In this document: one piece after another, positions 1-7,999 of the stretch
Numbering within the stretch: the first letter of the stretch is position 1
How the letters are laid out: each line of letters opens with the position of its first letter
Source: JAFGVL01 sp963662245
Lineage (GTDB): Bacteria > Bacteroidota > Bacteroidia > Bacteroidales > Paludibacteraceae
NCBI GenBank assembly: GCA_963662245.2
Contig: CAXXVQ010000009.1
Location: forward strand, 62,001-126,000
DNA length: 64,000 nucleotides
Reading direction: 5' to 3'
The notes under the pieces: model-generated
Databases searched by the model: none
What the model was told of the DNA's origin: nothing
The model's input: only the letters and a program-made list of their open reading frames with translations
Made by a program: the position numbers and the translations under genes

Positions 1-430
1 CATCATTTAAGGTATCTGTACATGCAAGCAGGTACTTTTCAGAGGCATGTTTCAACATCACAGTAATCAACTCAGGTAACTTACCTGTACTACCAAAAAA
101 AACCTTACGCTTTCTGTATTGAATGTACTTTTGAAGATACAAAGCTACTGATTCAGAAATACAGAAATACTTCATGTCCTCAGGCACAGTAAGTCTCATT
201 TCTTGGCACAAACGGAAGAAATTATCAATTCCGGTGCGTGCAGTAAAAATGATGGCAGTATGATCCAATATTGAAACTTTTTGAGCTCTAAAATCTTTTG
301 CCGGAACAGGCTCAATCTTGATAAAAGGTCTAAAATCGATTTTTACACCGTATTTATCAATAATATCAAAATAAGGAGATTTTTCACCTGATGGCTTTGG
401 CTGAGAAATAAGGATTTTTTTGATTTTCAA
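1..430 (-). CDS. hemD: Uroporphyrinogen-III synthase (HemD family), 3' end cut by the window
   Basis: Reading the minus strand from 430 gives an open frame of 143 codons that runs off the left edge. It begins LKIKKILISQPKPSGEKSPY and continues with DHTAIIFTARTGIDNFF and YFCISESVALYLQKYI, which match the first HemD lobe of Bacteroidota. The enzyme cyclises hydroxymethylbilane to uroporphyrinogen III in haem synthesis. The likely start is TTG at 430, because family members start at the KIKKILxSQPKP block. An in-frame GTG at 489 would overlap the upstream gene by about 20 bp. It lies 38 bp after the DUF4271 gene, a pairing I recall as common in this phylum, so the two are probably co-transcribed. 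No other haem genes are in the window. Confidence 0.85.
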   Translation of the reverse strand, partial: MKIKKILISQPKPSGEKSPYFDIIDKYGVKIDFRPFIKIEPVPAKDFRAQKVSILDHTAIIFTARTGIDNFFRLCQEMRLTVPEDMKYFCISESVALYLQKYIQYRKRKVFFGSTGKLPELITVMLKHASEKYLLACTDTLND

Positions 431-468
431 AGCATTTACTTTTAAGGTGTGAGACAAAAATTTTCTTC

Positions 469-1257
469 TTAGATTAGGGCTTTTAACACTATAAAAATAG
501 GTAAAATTTCAAGGGTACAAAGATACAATATTATATAGAAAAATGTGATAATATTTTGAAGAAAGATTTGGCTTGTCTTTAAAAATGTTAACAAAATCAC
601 AAAAATTGTAACAATTAAAGCTATTACAAGGCTGAAATTGTGAAAATTATTAGGGGCATAAATCAAGAAAACAACAACTGGAAATAACCCTAAAGCATAC
701 CCAAACATGATGGTAAAATACGAACGAATAAAAATATCATTAGCTCCCGACCCGAAAAAAACAAAGTTTAGGAATCGAAATAACAACCATTTCACCAATA
801 AAAACACAGAAGCTAAGCCAATAAAGAAAAGTAAATATGTGCTTTTCTGTTCAAAAGAAATACTTAGTTGTGTGTCGTATGTAACTGTATGCAGAAACAA
901 GCCCATTGAGCAAATAAACAAGAACACAAAATTCGTGTTTAGCTTAAACTGACTTACAGCGGATTCAATAAATATACTTGAACGCTCCTTCAGATAAAAG
1001 AAATCATTGATGGTTTCAAAAATCACCTTTCTTCCGGTAGTAATAACATAACCATAACTGAAAACCATTGCCAATAAAAGTATCGGAACAAACATATTTG
1101 AACCAACAGTTTCTGGAATTGCTTTCCCGGCATAACCGGCAAATTGCAAAGCAACTGGTGCAGCTACTACTTTTTGAACTACTGTGTCCAAAGTATCAGC
1201 TGAAATCACAGAAAGAGTTTGTAAACTGTCGTTTATTATTGCAGAAGTTATCGGCAT
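469..1257 (-). CDS. DUF4271 family integral membrane protein
   Basis: This 262-residue protein has a short N-terminal region (about residues 1-50) followed by about six hydrophobic segments, near 52-75, 107-125, 138-160, 175-200, 205-225 and 232-258. The C-terminal block LYLCTLEILPIFIVLK is typical of DUF4271, a Bacteroidota membrane family of unknown function. It starts 9 bp after the LOG-family gene stop and is followed by hemD, so the three probably form one minus-strand operon. No catalytic motif is visible and no function should be assumed. Confidence 0.85.
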   Translation of the reverse strand: MPITSAIINDSLQTLSVISADTLDTVVQKVVAAPVALQFAGYAGKAIPETVGSNMFVPILLLAMVFSYGYVITTGRKVIFETINDFFYLKERSSIFIESAVSQFKLNTNFVFLFICSMGLFLHTVTYDTQLSISFEQKSTYLLFFIGLASVFLLVKWLLFRFLNFVFFGSGANDIFIRSYFTIMFGYALGLFPVVVFLIYAPNNFHNFSLVIALIVTIFVILLTFLKTSQIFLQNIITFFYIILYLCTLEILPIFIVLKALI

Positions 1258-1266
1258 ATCTTTTCT

Positions 1267-1848
1267 TTAAACTATAGCGTAATCTAATGGTTTATCACCC
1301 CAGTCAGGAGCATTTTTAACGATATCAATCACTTCCTCAGGCGAACTGACTACCGTCCATAAACCACCGTGCTCCTCACGCATAAATTTTTCATCAATGG
1401 CTTTTTTCAACATAGCCACCAACTCATCATAATAACCATTGATATTAACTATCACAATGGGTTTGGGGAATAAGCCCAGTTGTTTCCAGGTGATGATTTC
1501 AAGCAATTCTTCCATGGTACCACAGCCACCCGGCAAAGCCACCGCAGCATCAGATAACTGAGCCATTTTTGCTTTACGCTCATGCATGGTTTCAGTGATA
1601 ATTACCTTTTCCAAACCTTTGTGATGCCAATCTCTATCTTTCATAAAACGAGGAATTACACCTGTAATATCCCCACTATTTTCTAAAATAGAATCAGCTA
1701 AAGCACCCATCAAACCAACATGACCGGCACCATAAATACAGTGCAGATTATTTTGTGCAAGTAAGCTCCCTAGCTGAGTTGCCGCATCTAAAAAAACAGG
1801 ATTTACTTTTGCGCTAGAAGCACAATAAACACAAAGGCTTTGAACCAT
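1267..1848 (-). CDS. LOG-family (TIGR00730) nucleotide phosphoribohydrolase
   Basis: This 193-residue Rossmann-like protein carries both LOG signatures: a glycine-rich YGAGHVGLMGALAD segment near residue 40 and the PGGCGTMEELLEI motif near residue 107 (PGGxGTxxE). Family members hydrolyse the N-glycosidic bond of nucleoside 5'-monophosphates, including cytokinin ribotides. The substrate here is unknown. A divergent paralogue lies at 42953-43480. The gene leads a probable operon with DUF4271 and hemD and is divergent from the epimerase gene. A CAAAAATA (-7 box on the minus strand) lies at 1865-1872. Confidence 0.88.
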   Translation of the reverse strand: MVQSLCVYCASSAKVNPVFLDAATQLGSLLAQNNLHCIYGAGHVGLMGALADSILENSGDITGVIPRFMKDRDWHHKGLEKVIITETMHERKAKMAQLSDAAVALPGGCGTMEELLEIITWKQLGLFPKPIVIVNINGYYDELVAMLKKAIDEKFMREEHGGLWTVVSSPEEVIDIVKNAPDWGDKPLDYAIV

Positions 1849-1864
1849 AACTGGAATTTTGATG

Positions 1865-1872
1865 CAAAAATA
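1865..1872 (-). promoter_or_regulatory. Candidate -7 box for the LOG/DUF4271/hemD operon
   Basis: Read on the minus strand the sequence is TATTTTTG, which fits the Bacteroidota TAnnTTTG -7 element, 17 bp before the LOG start codon. I see no convincing -33 TTTG at the expected distance. Confidence 0.35.
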
Positions 1873-1886
1873 CTGTTTTCTTTCTT

Positions 1887-1894
1887 TATATTTG
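1887..1894 (+). promoter_or_regulatory. Candidate -7 box for the epimerase gene
   Basis: TATATTTG matches TAnnTTTG exactly and lies 36 bp before the ATG at 1930. Its position downstream of the alternative start at 1840 supports the later start. The nearest upstream TTTG (1858-1861) is about 25 bp away, longer than the usual 19-20. Confidence 0.45.
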
Positions 1895-1929
1895 AATTTC
1901 TAAAAGACTGTCACCATAATTTATCAAAA

Positions 1930-2946
1930 ATGTCTGAAACTAAAATACTTGTTACCGGAGCTACAGGCATGCTTGGAGCGCACTTACTATGGCAATTGCT
2001 ACAAAAAGGTTTAAAAGTAAGAGCAACTAAGCGTTTGCACAGCAGTTATGCTCAAACTGAAAAAATCTTCCAATTCTACGAAGATAAGTTGAGCAAATAC
2101 GCCCAACAAGTAGAATGGGTTGAAGGCGATGTGCTAGATGCTGCCTCGATGGAAAAAGCCATGCAAGGTATTGACTATGTGTACCACTGTGCCGCTATGG
2201 TTTCTTTTGCCGATAATCCTGATAAATTACTGGAAATCAACATTAAGGGGACTGAAAATATTGTTAATGCTGCTCAAAAAAATACAATAAAGAAACTTTG
2301 CTTCGTTAGTTCTATAGGTGCTTTAGACAGCTCAGAACCTCAAAAAGTAATTGACGAAACTTGCTTTGGGAAAGAAAAAGACGAAAGCTCACCATATTCA
2401 CAAAGTAAATATCTATCAGAAAAAGTAGTTTGGGACGCCATTGAAAAAGGGCTTAATGCCGTGATTGTAAATCCGGGAGTTATCTTGGGTTATGCAAATG
2501 GCAAAAACGGCAGTATGCAAATATTTACAGCCATAAGAAACGGACTACCTATTTACACACTAGGAGGTTCGGGTTATGTCTGCGTAGAGGATGTTTGCCG
2601 TGTAATGATACAACTAACTGAAGGCAATTACAGCAAAGAACATTATGTACTAGTAAGTGAAAATCTATCTAACAAAGAGCTACTTTTTATGATTGCTGAT
2701 GCCATGCTTACACGCCGACCATATATTCACGGGACAAAATGGTTACTGATGAACTTAGCAAGCATTATGGAGTTCTTACAAAAGCTTACGGGCAAAAAAA
2801 TGATATTGGATAAAGGAACGGCTCGAGTGGCATTAAAACGCTCCTATTATTCGTCAGAAAAGATAAAAACAGAACTTGGATTTACTTTTACACCAATTAA
2901 AACTTGCGTGGAAAAAATCTGTAAAGGAATAAACACAATTGACTAA
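1930..2946 (+). CDS. NAD(P)-dependent epimerase/dehydratase (extended SDR)
   Basis: This 338-residue extended short-chain dehydrogenase starts MSETKILVTGATGMLGAHLL, with the Rossmann GxxGxxG (TGATGMLG) near residue 9. It has the catalytic YxxxK pair in SPYSQSKYLSEK near residue 158. Family members act on nucleotide sugars, dihydroflavonol-like ketones or sterols; the substrate cannot be read from sequence. I chose ATG 1930 over 1840 because homologues begin at the glycine motif and a -7 promoter box lies between the two. The TPR-protein gene begins 20 bp after the stop, so the two are probably co-transcribed. Confidence 0.85.
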   Translation: MSETKILVTGATGMLGAHLLWQLLQKGLKVRATKRLHSSYAQTEKIFQFYEDKLSKYAQQVEWVEGDVLDAASMEKAMQGIDYVYHCAAMVSFADNPDKLLEINIKGTENIVNAAQKNTIKKLCFVSSIGALDSSEPQKVIDETCFGKEKDESSPYSQSKYLSEKVVWDAIEKGLNAVIVNPGVILGYANGKNGSMQIFTAIRNGLPIYTLGGSGYVCVEDVCRVMIQLTEGNYSKEHYVLVSENLSNKELLFMIADAMLTRRPYIHGTKWLLMNLASIMEFLQKLTGKKMILDKGTARVALKRSYYSSEKIKTELGFTFTPIKTCVEKICKGINTID

Positions 2947-2965
2947 TACAAAACACACAATACTT

Positions 2966-3970
2966 ATGAAAAAACTACAACTGATACTAATAACGCTTCT
3001 GGCATTTATAACACAAGTCTCTGCACAACAACTGATTTCTCCGGCAGATTTTTTTGCCATTATGGATAGCTCAGAAATTATGTACGAAGTTCGTACCGAC
3101 TTGGATCAATATATTGAACCAATAGACTATTCTGAAAACATTAACACCGGAATGGTATATCGCGAGGAACAGGAAGATGCTTTTTCTGTAAAAGAATTTA
3201 ATATTCCGCTTATGGCTAAAGAAGCATTTATCCGTGCCGAACAGCTTTTTAACGATAACAAACCTGAGGAAGCTAGAGAGATGTATGAGCTAACACTGAA
3301 AGAAGCTCCAAGTTTCTCGCGTGCTTATACTTATATTGGTCAGACATACTACATGCAAAAGGACTATAAGAAAGCCGTAAAATACCTGAAAAAATCCATT
3401 AAGCTAAACTCTATCGACTTTATGTCGTACTGGTTCTTGGCTGACAGTTATTATGAATTGGGTCAAAAACAAAAAGCCTTAGATAACATCCTAATCGCAA
3501 AAGTGCTAAACCGAAATAACTCTAGAATACAGGCTTCTTTAAAACGAATTCTGGCAATCAACCATCTGCGCTACGAAGAATGGCAATTCAACCCACAAAT
3601 AAAACTGGACAGCATTGGCGAAAAACATGTGCTTATTGCTTCAAAACCTGAATGGTTACCTTATGCCATGGTAGAAGCAGCTTACACTTTTGATCCGGCA
3701 TTTGTAAACATAAAAAATGACTTCCCACTTAACCGAACAAAAGAAGGTGTACTTGCCTTAAGTCTTACGCTAAATGAAGAAAAAACAGTAGAAAAACATC
3801 CTGAATTTATTGCTCTAACCCAAGCTTTGGAACACAAAAATTTTAACGACTATATTTACTACGAACTACTGTTATTAAAATATCCAAAACTAGCCTATTA
3901 CCTTACCGAAAAAGGTAGAAATGGAATTATCAATTATGTGAAGGAAACTAGACTGAAAAAGATTGAATAA
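2966..3970 (+). CDS. Secreted/periplasmic TPR-repeat protein
   Basis: The 334-residue protein has a signal peptide (MKKLQLILITLLAFITQVSA, cleaved before QQ). It contains two to three tetratricopeptide repeats around residues 90-195, recognisable as AEQLFNDNKPEEAREMYELT, AYTYIGQTYYMQKDYKKAVK and YWFLADSYYELGQKQKALDN. TPRs mediate protein-protein contacts. The C-terminal third has no motif I recognise. The start at 2966 is preferred over 2939 because it begins exactly at the signal peptide. It follows the epimerase gene closely. Confidence 0.75.
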   Translation: MKKLQLILITLLAFITQVSAQQLISPADFFAIMDSSEIMYEVRTDLDQYIEPIDYSENINTGMVYREEQEDAFSVKEFNIPLMAKEAFIRAEQLFNDNKPEEAREMYELTLKEAPSFSRAYTYIGQTYYMQKDYKKAVKYLKKSIKLNSIDFMSYWFLADSYYELGQKQKALDNILIAKVLNRNNSRIQASLKRILAINHLRYEEWQFNPQIKLDSIGEKHVLIASKPEWLPYAMVEAAYTFDPAFVNIKNDFPLNRTKEGVLALSLTLNEEKTVEKHPEFIALTQALEHKNFNDYIYYELLLLKYPKLAYYLTEKGRNGIINYVKETRLKKIE

Positions 3971-3974
3971 AAGA

Positions 3975-4261
3975 AAAGCGAAAATTATAGCAGTCGTGGT
4001 CGGAAGAAAATATTTGCCAATAAATTATAAGTAATTTAATAGCACGGTACGCTGTACCTAAAAAATATCCATACATAAACCCTTTTCTACAAATAGCATG
4101 GTGCGCTGCACCTTTAGCTGCATAGCAGCGTTCTATTAGTAGAAGTGGTATTTAGAACAAGAGAAAAGGTGCAGCGCACCGTGCTATTAAAAAAGCTTGC
4201 TTTGACTGTATTATTTCCATTAAAATCTTCCGACCATGACTGGAATTATAGTTCTCGCTTT
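3975..4261. repeat. Nested palindromic element (MITE- or REP-like), about 287 bp
   Basis: The outer arms 3975-4007 and 4226-4261 are imperfect inverted repeats, sharing for example GTCGGAAGA and AAAGCGA. Inside, 4092-4115 and 4165-4188 are inverted repeats of 24 bp with one mismatch. A third copy of the same unit lies at 4038-4059. The unit core is GGTGCGCTGCACC in two copies and GGTACGCTGTACC in the third, so both sides of the stem change together. No ORF of note lies within. It fills the 324 bp gap between the TPR gene and the DUF1622 gene. It could be a degenerate non-autonomous transposable element or a structured intergenic repeat. No target-site duplication is evident. Confidence 0.7.
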
Positions 4262-4294
4262 TTTGTTTTTTAGTTATAAGTCAATGGCATATTC

Positions 4295-4666
4295 TTACAG
4301 TTCCATCTCCTCTCCTGCTTTTCTTTGCCAAGGCCAGTGACCTTCTACCTCTAGGTGAATGGTAAACACTAAAATGGTACGGATTAAGACTAATAGTCCC
4401 AAACTTGCCACATTGGTTAAAGAATATTCTACAGTTACTGTTCTAATAATATCTCCGGCAACCAAGAAATCAAGCCCTAGCAACATTCCTTTTTTAATAT
4501 CAAAACGGAAGTTTTGTAAACGACTCTTAACAGACTTATTTTTCTTATAAAAGAATGAGTATACAGCCCCAAATAAAATACCTATCACAATAACAAGTAC
4601 CCCAATAGACTCTATCACTTTACCAATAATACTCCCAATTTCAGATATCTCTAGATTAAAATTCAT
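4295..4666 (-). CDS. DUF1622 family small membrane protein
   Basis: This 123-residue protein has three hydrophobic segments: about residues 15-40 (IESIGVLVIVIGILFGAVYS), 60-78 (LLGLDFLVAGDIIRTV) and 85-105 (LGLLVLIRTILVFTIHLEVE). The GLDFLVAGDII and IRTILxFxIHLEVEG blocks are typical of DUF1622, a conserved membrane family of unknown role. It is monocistronic, with the palindromic element downstream and a repeat-rich gap upstream. Confidence 0.85.
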   Translation of the reverse strand: MNFNLEISEIGSIIGKVIESIGVLVIVIGILFGAVYSFFYKKNKSVKSRLQNFRFDIKKGMLLGLDFLVAGDIIRTVTVEYSLTNVASLGLLVLIRTILVFTIHLEVEGHWPWQRKAGEEMEL

Positions 4667-4687
4667 AGTATTTTGTTTTAGTTAACT

Positions 4688-4695
4688 CAAAGATA
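4688..4695 (-). promoter_or_regulatory. Candidate -7 box for the DUF1622 gene
   Basis: CAAAGATA is the minus-strand form of TATCTTTG, 22 bp before the start. CAA at 4718-4720 could serve as the -33 element, with a spacer of 22. Confidence 0.4.
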
Positions 4696-4730
4696 TAAAA
4701 TAGTTCCAAAAGAAAAACAAACCTTTCTCG

Positions 4731-4754
4731 ATGGCTGAGCGTAGCTGAAGTCAG
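4731..4754. repeat. Copy of the GGCTGAGCGTAG-CGAAG interspersed repeat
   Basis: ATGGCTGAGCGTAGCTGAAG is a variant of the unit found intact at 21834-21853, and several more variants lie in 21590-21800. It looks like a short REP-like repeat of Bacteroidota chromosomes and is noncoding. Confidence 0.6.
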
Positions 4755-4797
4755 AATTTTGAGAAATTCAGAAATTCATTGTCAGCGGATCTGTATT

Positions 4798-4826
4798 GTA
4801 GAGACAAGGCATTACCTTGTCTCTAC
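4798..4826. repeat. Perfect 12-bp inverted repeat (GTAGAGACAAGG palindrome)
   Basis: GTAGAGACAAGG and its exact reverse complement flank a 5-base loop (CATTA). There is no T-tract, so it is more likely a REP-like palindrome than a terminator. It lies in the gap between the aminotransferase and DUF1622 genes. Confidence 0.65.
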
Positions 4827-4844
4827 CCAAAGACACGAAATACA

Positions 4845-4876
4845 AACGCCCCCTTAGCAAAAGCAAAGAGGGCGTT
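4845..4876 (-). terminator. Possible terminator of the argD-like gene
   Basis: An 11-bp stem with one mismatch (AACGCCCTCTT on the minus strand) starts 21 bp after the aminotransferase stop. It lacks a clear U-tract, so factor-independent termination is uncertain. Confidence 0.45.
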
Positions 4877-4896
4877 CATTTATAAATATCGTAATC

Positions 4897-6024
4897 TTAT
4901 TTCACCAAACAGCGTTTGAATTTTTCTAAGAAAATATCTGCATCTGATTTGCTAAGGCACAATGGTGGAAGCAAACGGATAACATTAGTTCCTGTTACTC
5001 CGGTAAACACTTTTTCTTGCATCAATAACTTAGTACGAAGTTCCTTAATTGGCTCTTCAAACTCAATTCCTATCATTAAACCTAAACCACGCACTTCCTT
5101 AATTTCAGAAATTTTCTCTAACTCTCCTTTTAAGTAAGTTCCAACTTTAGCTGTATTATCTACAAGCTTTTCTGCTTTGATAATGTCAAGCACGGCAATA
5201 CCCGCTGCACAAGCTAAGTGGTTACCACCAAAAGTAGTTCCTAACATTCCGTATTCAGGAGCAAACATAGGGCTGATTAACAGTCCTCCTATTGGGAAAC
5301 CATTACCCATACCTTTTGCAGTAGTGATAAGATCCGGTTTGATATCTGCATATTGAAAAGCGAAGAATTTACCGCTTCGTCCATAACCTGATTGAATTTC
5401 ATCCAAAATAAGAACCGTCTCTGTTTTTGTACATTCCTCACGCAAAGCTTGCATAAAGCTATTTTCAGGAATTTTGATACCACCGATACCTTGAATTCCT
5501 TCAATAATAACAGCACAAAAATCTCCTTTAGCTAGCTCTGATTTTACTGTATCAATATCGTTTAGTTCAACAAAAACAACATCAAAACCTTCATTAATAG
5601 GAGCAACTATTTTTGGATTGTCAGTAATTCGGACAGCAGCCGAAGTACGACCGTGGAAAGCTTTTTTGAAAGCTAACACTTTCTTTTTCCCGGTGTGGAA
5701 AGACGCAAGTTTCAAGGCGTTTTCATTGGCCTCTGCACCTGAGTTTACTAAGAAAAGATCATATTCCTCACATCCACTTACCTTACCTAGTTTTGTGGCT
5801 AATTCTTGTTGCAACTTATTCACAACAGAATTTGAATAGAAGGAAATTTTGTTCAACTGGTCAGTAAGTTTTTGCACATAAAAAGGGTGTGCATGACCTA
5901 CCGAAATCACCGCATGTCCGCCGTAAAGATCCAAATATTCAGTGCCCTGATCATCGTATGTACGACAAGCATGACCTTTTACAATATTGATATCAAACAA
6001 CGGATATACATCAAATAGTTTCAT
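4897..6024 (-). CDS. argD: Class-III aminotransferase, ArgD-type (acetylornithine/succinylornithine aminotransferase)
   Basis: This 375-residue PLP enzyme is the usual length for Bacteroidota ArgD. Visible motifs are the cofactor-binding FLVNSGAEANENALKLA near residue 90, LILDEIQSGYGRSGKF near 204, the Schiff-base lysine in TTAKGMGNGFPIGG near 235, and GTTFGGNHLACAAGIAVLD near 262. It transfers the delta-amino group between (N-acyl)ornithine and 2-oxoglutarate in arginine synthesis. No other arg gene is adjacent, so the acyl form and even the pathway are inferred from family resemblance. A -7 box lies upstream at 6092-6099. Confidence 0.83.
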   Translation of the reverse strand: MKLFDVYPLFDINIVKGHACRTYDDQGTEYLDLYGGHAVISVGHAHPFYVQKLTDQLNKISFYSNSVVNKLQQELATKLGKVSGCEEYDLFLVNSGAEANENALKLASFHTGKKKVLAFKKAFHGRTSAAVRITDNPKIVAPINEGFDVVFVELNDIDTVKSELAKGDFCAVIIEGIQGIGGIKIPENSFMQALREECTKTETVLILDEIQSGYGRSGKFFAFQYADIKPDLITTAKGMGNGFPIGGLLISPMFAPEYGMLGTTFGGNHLACAAGIAVLDIIKAEKLVDNTAKVGTYLKGELEKISEIKEVRGLGLMIGIEFEEPIKELRTKLLMQEKVFTGVTGTNVIRLLPPLCLSKSDADIFLEKFKRCLVK

Positions 6025-6091
6025 AAAATAAATATGTGTGGTAAAAGGGTTATAAAATTCTTATGAACTCTATTCCCAAAAAAATTGTTTA

Positions 6092-6099
6092 CAAAGTTA
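6092..6099 (-). promoter_or_regulatory. Candidate -7 box for argD
   Basis: CAAAGTTA reads TAACTTTG on the minus strand, matching TAnnTTTG, and sits 68 bp before the start. No clear -33 element is seen. Confidence 0.35.
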
Positions 6100-6234
6100 T
6101 AGCTATTTTATTTTATACCGGCATAAAAAGAACGCAAAAATTGATGTAATTTTAAGCCGTATCTGTTTTTCTGTTTTTACAAAAAACAGGGATTTTTATA
6201 AAACTGAATTCTCAAAATCTACTACTACACCTTT

Positions 6235-7902
6235 ATGGAAAAGTTAATCACTATTTACTGCAAAAAACTTGATAAATATTTACAAATTCAAAGTGGTACT
6301 ACACTATTGGAGGTTCTGGATCAAATTGATTTACCATGTGAAAATATGATTGTTTCTGCTCGCGTAAATCATAAAACAGAAGACTTGAACTTTGCTATTT
6401 ATAAACCTAAAGACATTGAGTTTATTGATATCAAAAGCTCTTCGGGCATGCGTGTATATGTGCGTACACTGTCTATGATTTTATCAAAAGCCTTAAATGA
6501 AGTTTTCCCGGAATCAAGCTTACATATAGAACATACGCTGTCAAAAGGGTATTACTGTAACATAAAAAACTTTGAAGGAAAAATCAGTGAAGAAAATATC
6601 AAGAGCATAAAAGCTAAGATGCAGGAAATTATTGATAATGATACGCCAATTGTAAAACATGAGCTACAAGGTGAATCTGTTATTAACCTGTTTAAAGATT
6701 TAAATCAGATGGATAAAGTGGTTCTGCTTGAATCATTAAATCGTCCATATACTGAATTTTATGAATTGGATGGATTCTTTGACTATTATAATGGAGCCTT
6801 ACTACCAAGCACAGGATATATAAATCTATTTGATCTCATTCCACATTATGATGGATTACTTTTACGCATACCGTCAAGACAAAATCCAAATCAATTGGAA
6901 GAACTCTTTCCTCAAGAAAAAATGTATCAGGTATTTAAGGAACATATTAAGTGGAACGAAATTTTAGAAGTTGATAGCGTGGGTGATTTTAACCTTGCTT
7001 GCAAAAATAAAAAGGCATTTGACTTAATTAAAATTGCTGAAGCATTACACGAAAAGAAAATTGCCGGTATTGCAGATAAAATAATCGCTGAAATGGATAA
7101 AAAGCGTTTTGTGATGATTTCCGGACCTTCATCATCAGGAAAAACAACCTTCAGTAAACGCTTATCTATTCAATTACAAGTAGCTGGAGTTCAACCAGTT
7201 TTAATCTCATTAGATAACTATTTTGTAGACAGAGAACATACTCCTAAAGATGAACATGGTGAATTAGATTTTGAACACCTTCATGCTTTAGATATCGACT
7301 TGTTTAATCAACATTTAAATCAACTTCTAGCGGGTGAAGAAGTAGAACTTCCAACTTTTAATTTTGAGTTAGGAAAACGAGTGTATAGAGGTGAAAAAAT
7401 AAAATTAACAGATAAAAATATCTTGTTAATGGAAGGTATTCATGCCTTAAATCCGGAATTAACTCCTGCAATTGCTGAAGATTTAAAATTCAAAGTGTAT
7501 GTATCGGCACTGACTACAATTTCATTGGATAATCACAACTGGATTCCTACAACTGATAACCGTTTATTACGCCGTATTGTACGCGATTATAAATACCGAG
7601 GATATAGTGCACAAAACACCATTTCACGCTGGGCAAGCGTACGAAAAGGTGAAGATAAATGGATTTTCCCTTATCAAGAAAATGCAGATGTAATGTTTAA
7701 CTCAGCTTTGATTTTTGAACTAGCAGTAATCAAAAAATACGCTGAACCCATTCTACAAGAAGTACCAAGAAACAGTAATGAATATGGTGAAGCTCACCGT
7801 TTGTTGAAGTTCTTGAAGTTCTTCCACCATGTACATGATCGTGAAATTCCACCTACTTCATTGCTTAGAGAATTCTTGGGAGGAAGTAGTTTCAAATATT
7901 AA
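6235..7902 (+). CDS. Nucleoside kinase: TGS-like N-terminus fused to uridine kinase
   Basis: The 555-residue protein begins with a TGS-like domain (residues 1-65, SGTTLLEVLDQIDL). A middle region resembles the threonyl-tRNA synthetase second additional domain, with HTLSKGYYCNI near residue 100. A C-terminal P-loop kinase of the uridine kinase/phosphoribulokinase type has Walker A GPSSSGKTTF at about 296-305 and SLDNYFVDREHTPKDEHGELDF. It presumably phosphorylates a pyrimidine nucleoside; the role of the ThrRS-like half is not established. This fused architecture is standard for Bacteroidota and some Firmicutes. The gene is upstream of rpoN in the same direction, 97 bp apart. Confidence 0.88.
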   Translation: MEKLITIYCKKLDKYLQIQSGTTLLEVLDQIDLPCENMIVSARVNHKTEDLNFAIYKPKDIEFIDIKSSSGMRVYVRTLSMILSKALNEVFPESSLHIEHTLSKGYYCNIKNFEGKISEENIKSIKAKMQEIIDNDTPIVKHELQGESVINLFKDLNQMDKVVLLESLNRPYTEFYELDGFFDYYNGALLPSTGYINLFDLIPHYDGLLLRIPSRQNPNQLEELFPQEKMYQVFKEHIKWNEILEVDSVGDFNLACKNKKAFDLIKIAEALHEKKIAGIADKIIAEMDKKRFVMISGPSSSGKTTFSKRLSIQLQVAGVQPVLISLDNYFVDREHTPKDEHGELDFEHLHALDIDLFNQHLNQLLAGEEVELPTFNFELGKRVYRGEKIKLTDKNILLMEGIHALNPELTPAIAEDLKFKVYVSALTTISLDNHNWIPTTDNRLLRRIVRDYKYRGYSAQNTISRWASVRKGEDKWIFPYQENADVMFNSALIFELAVIKKYAEPILQEVPRNSNEYGEAHRLLKFLKFFHHVHDREIPPTSLLREFLGGSSFKY

Positions 7903-7999
7903 CGAATAATAAAAACTGCAAAAGGCACGGTTATTGCTTTCGTGCGAGACTAAAATTTTGTAACTTTATAAAAATATTCTTTTTTCAGTCTTTTTTATT

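Noticed and set aside
1840..1929. Upstream start of the epimerase gene
   Set aside because: The extra 30 residues do not fit the family, and a -7 promoter box lies between the two starts.
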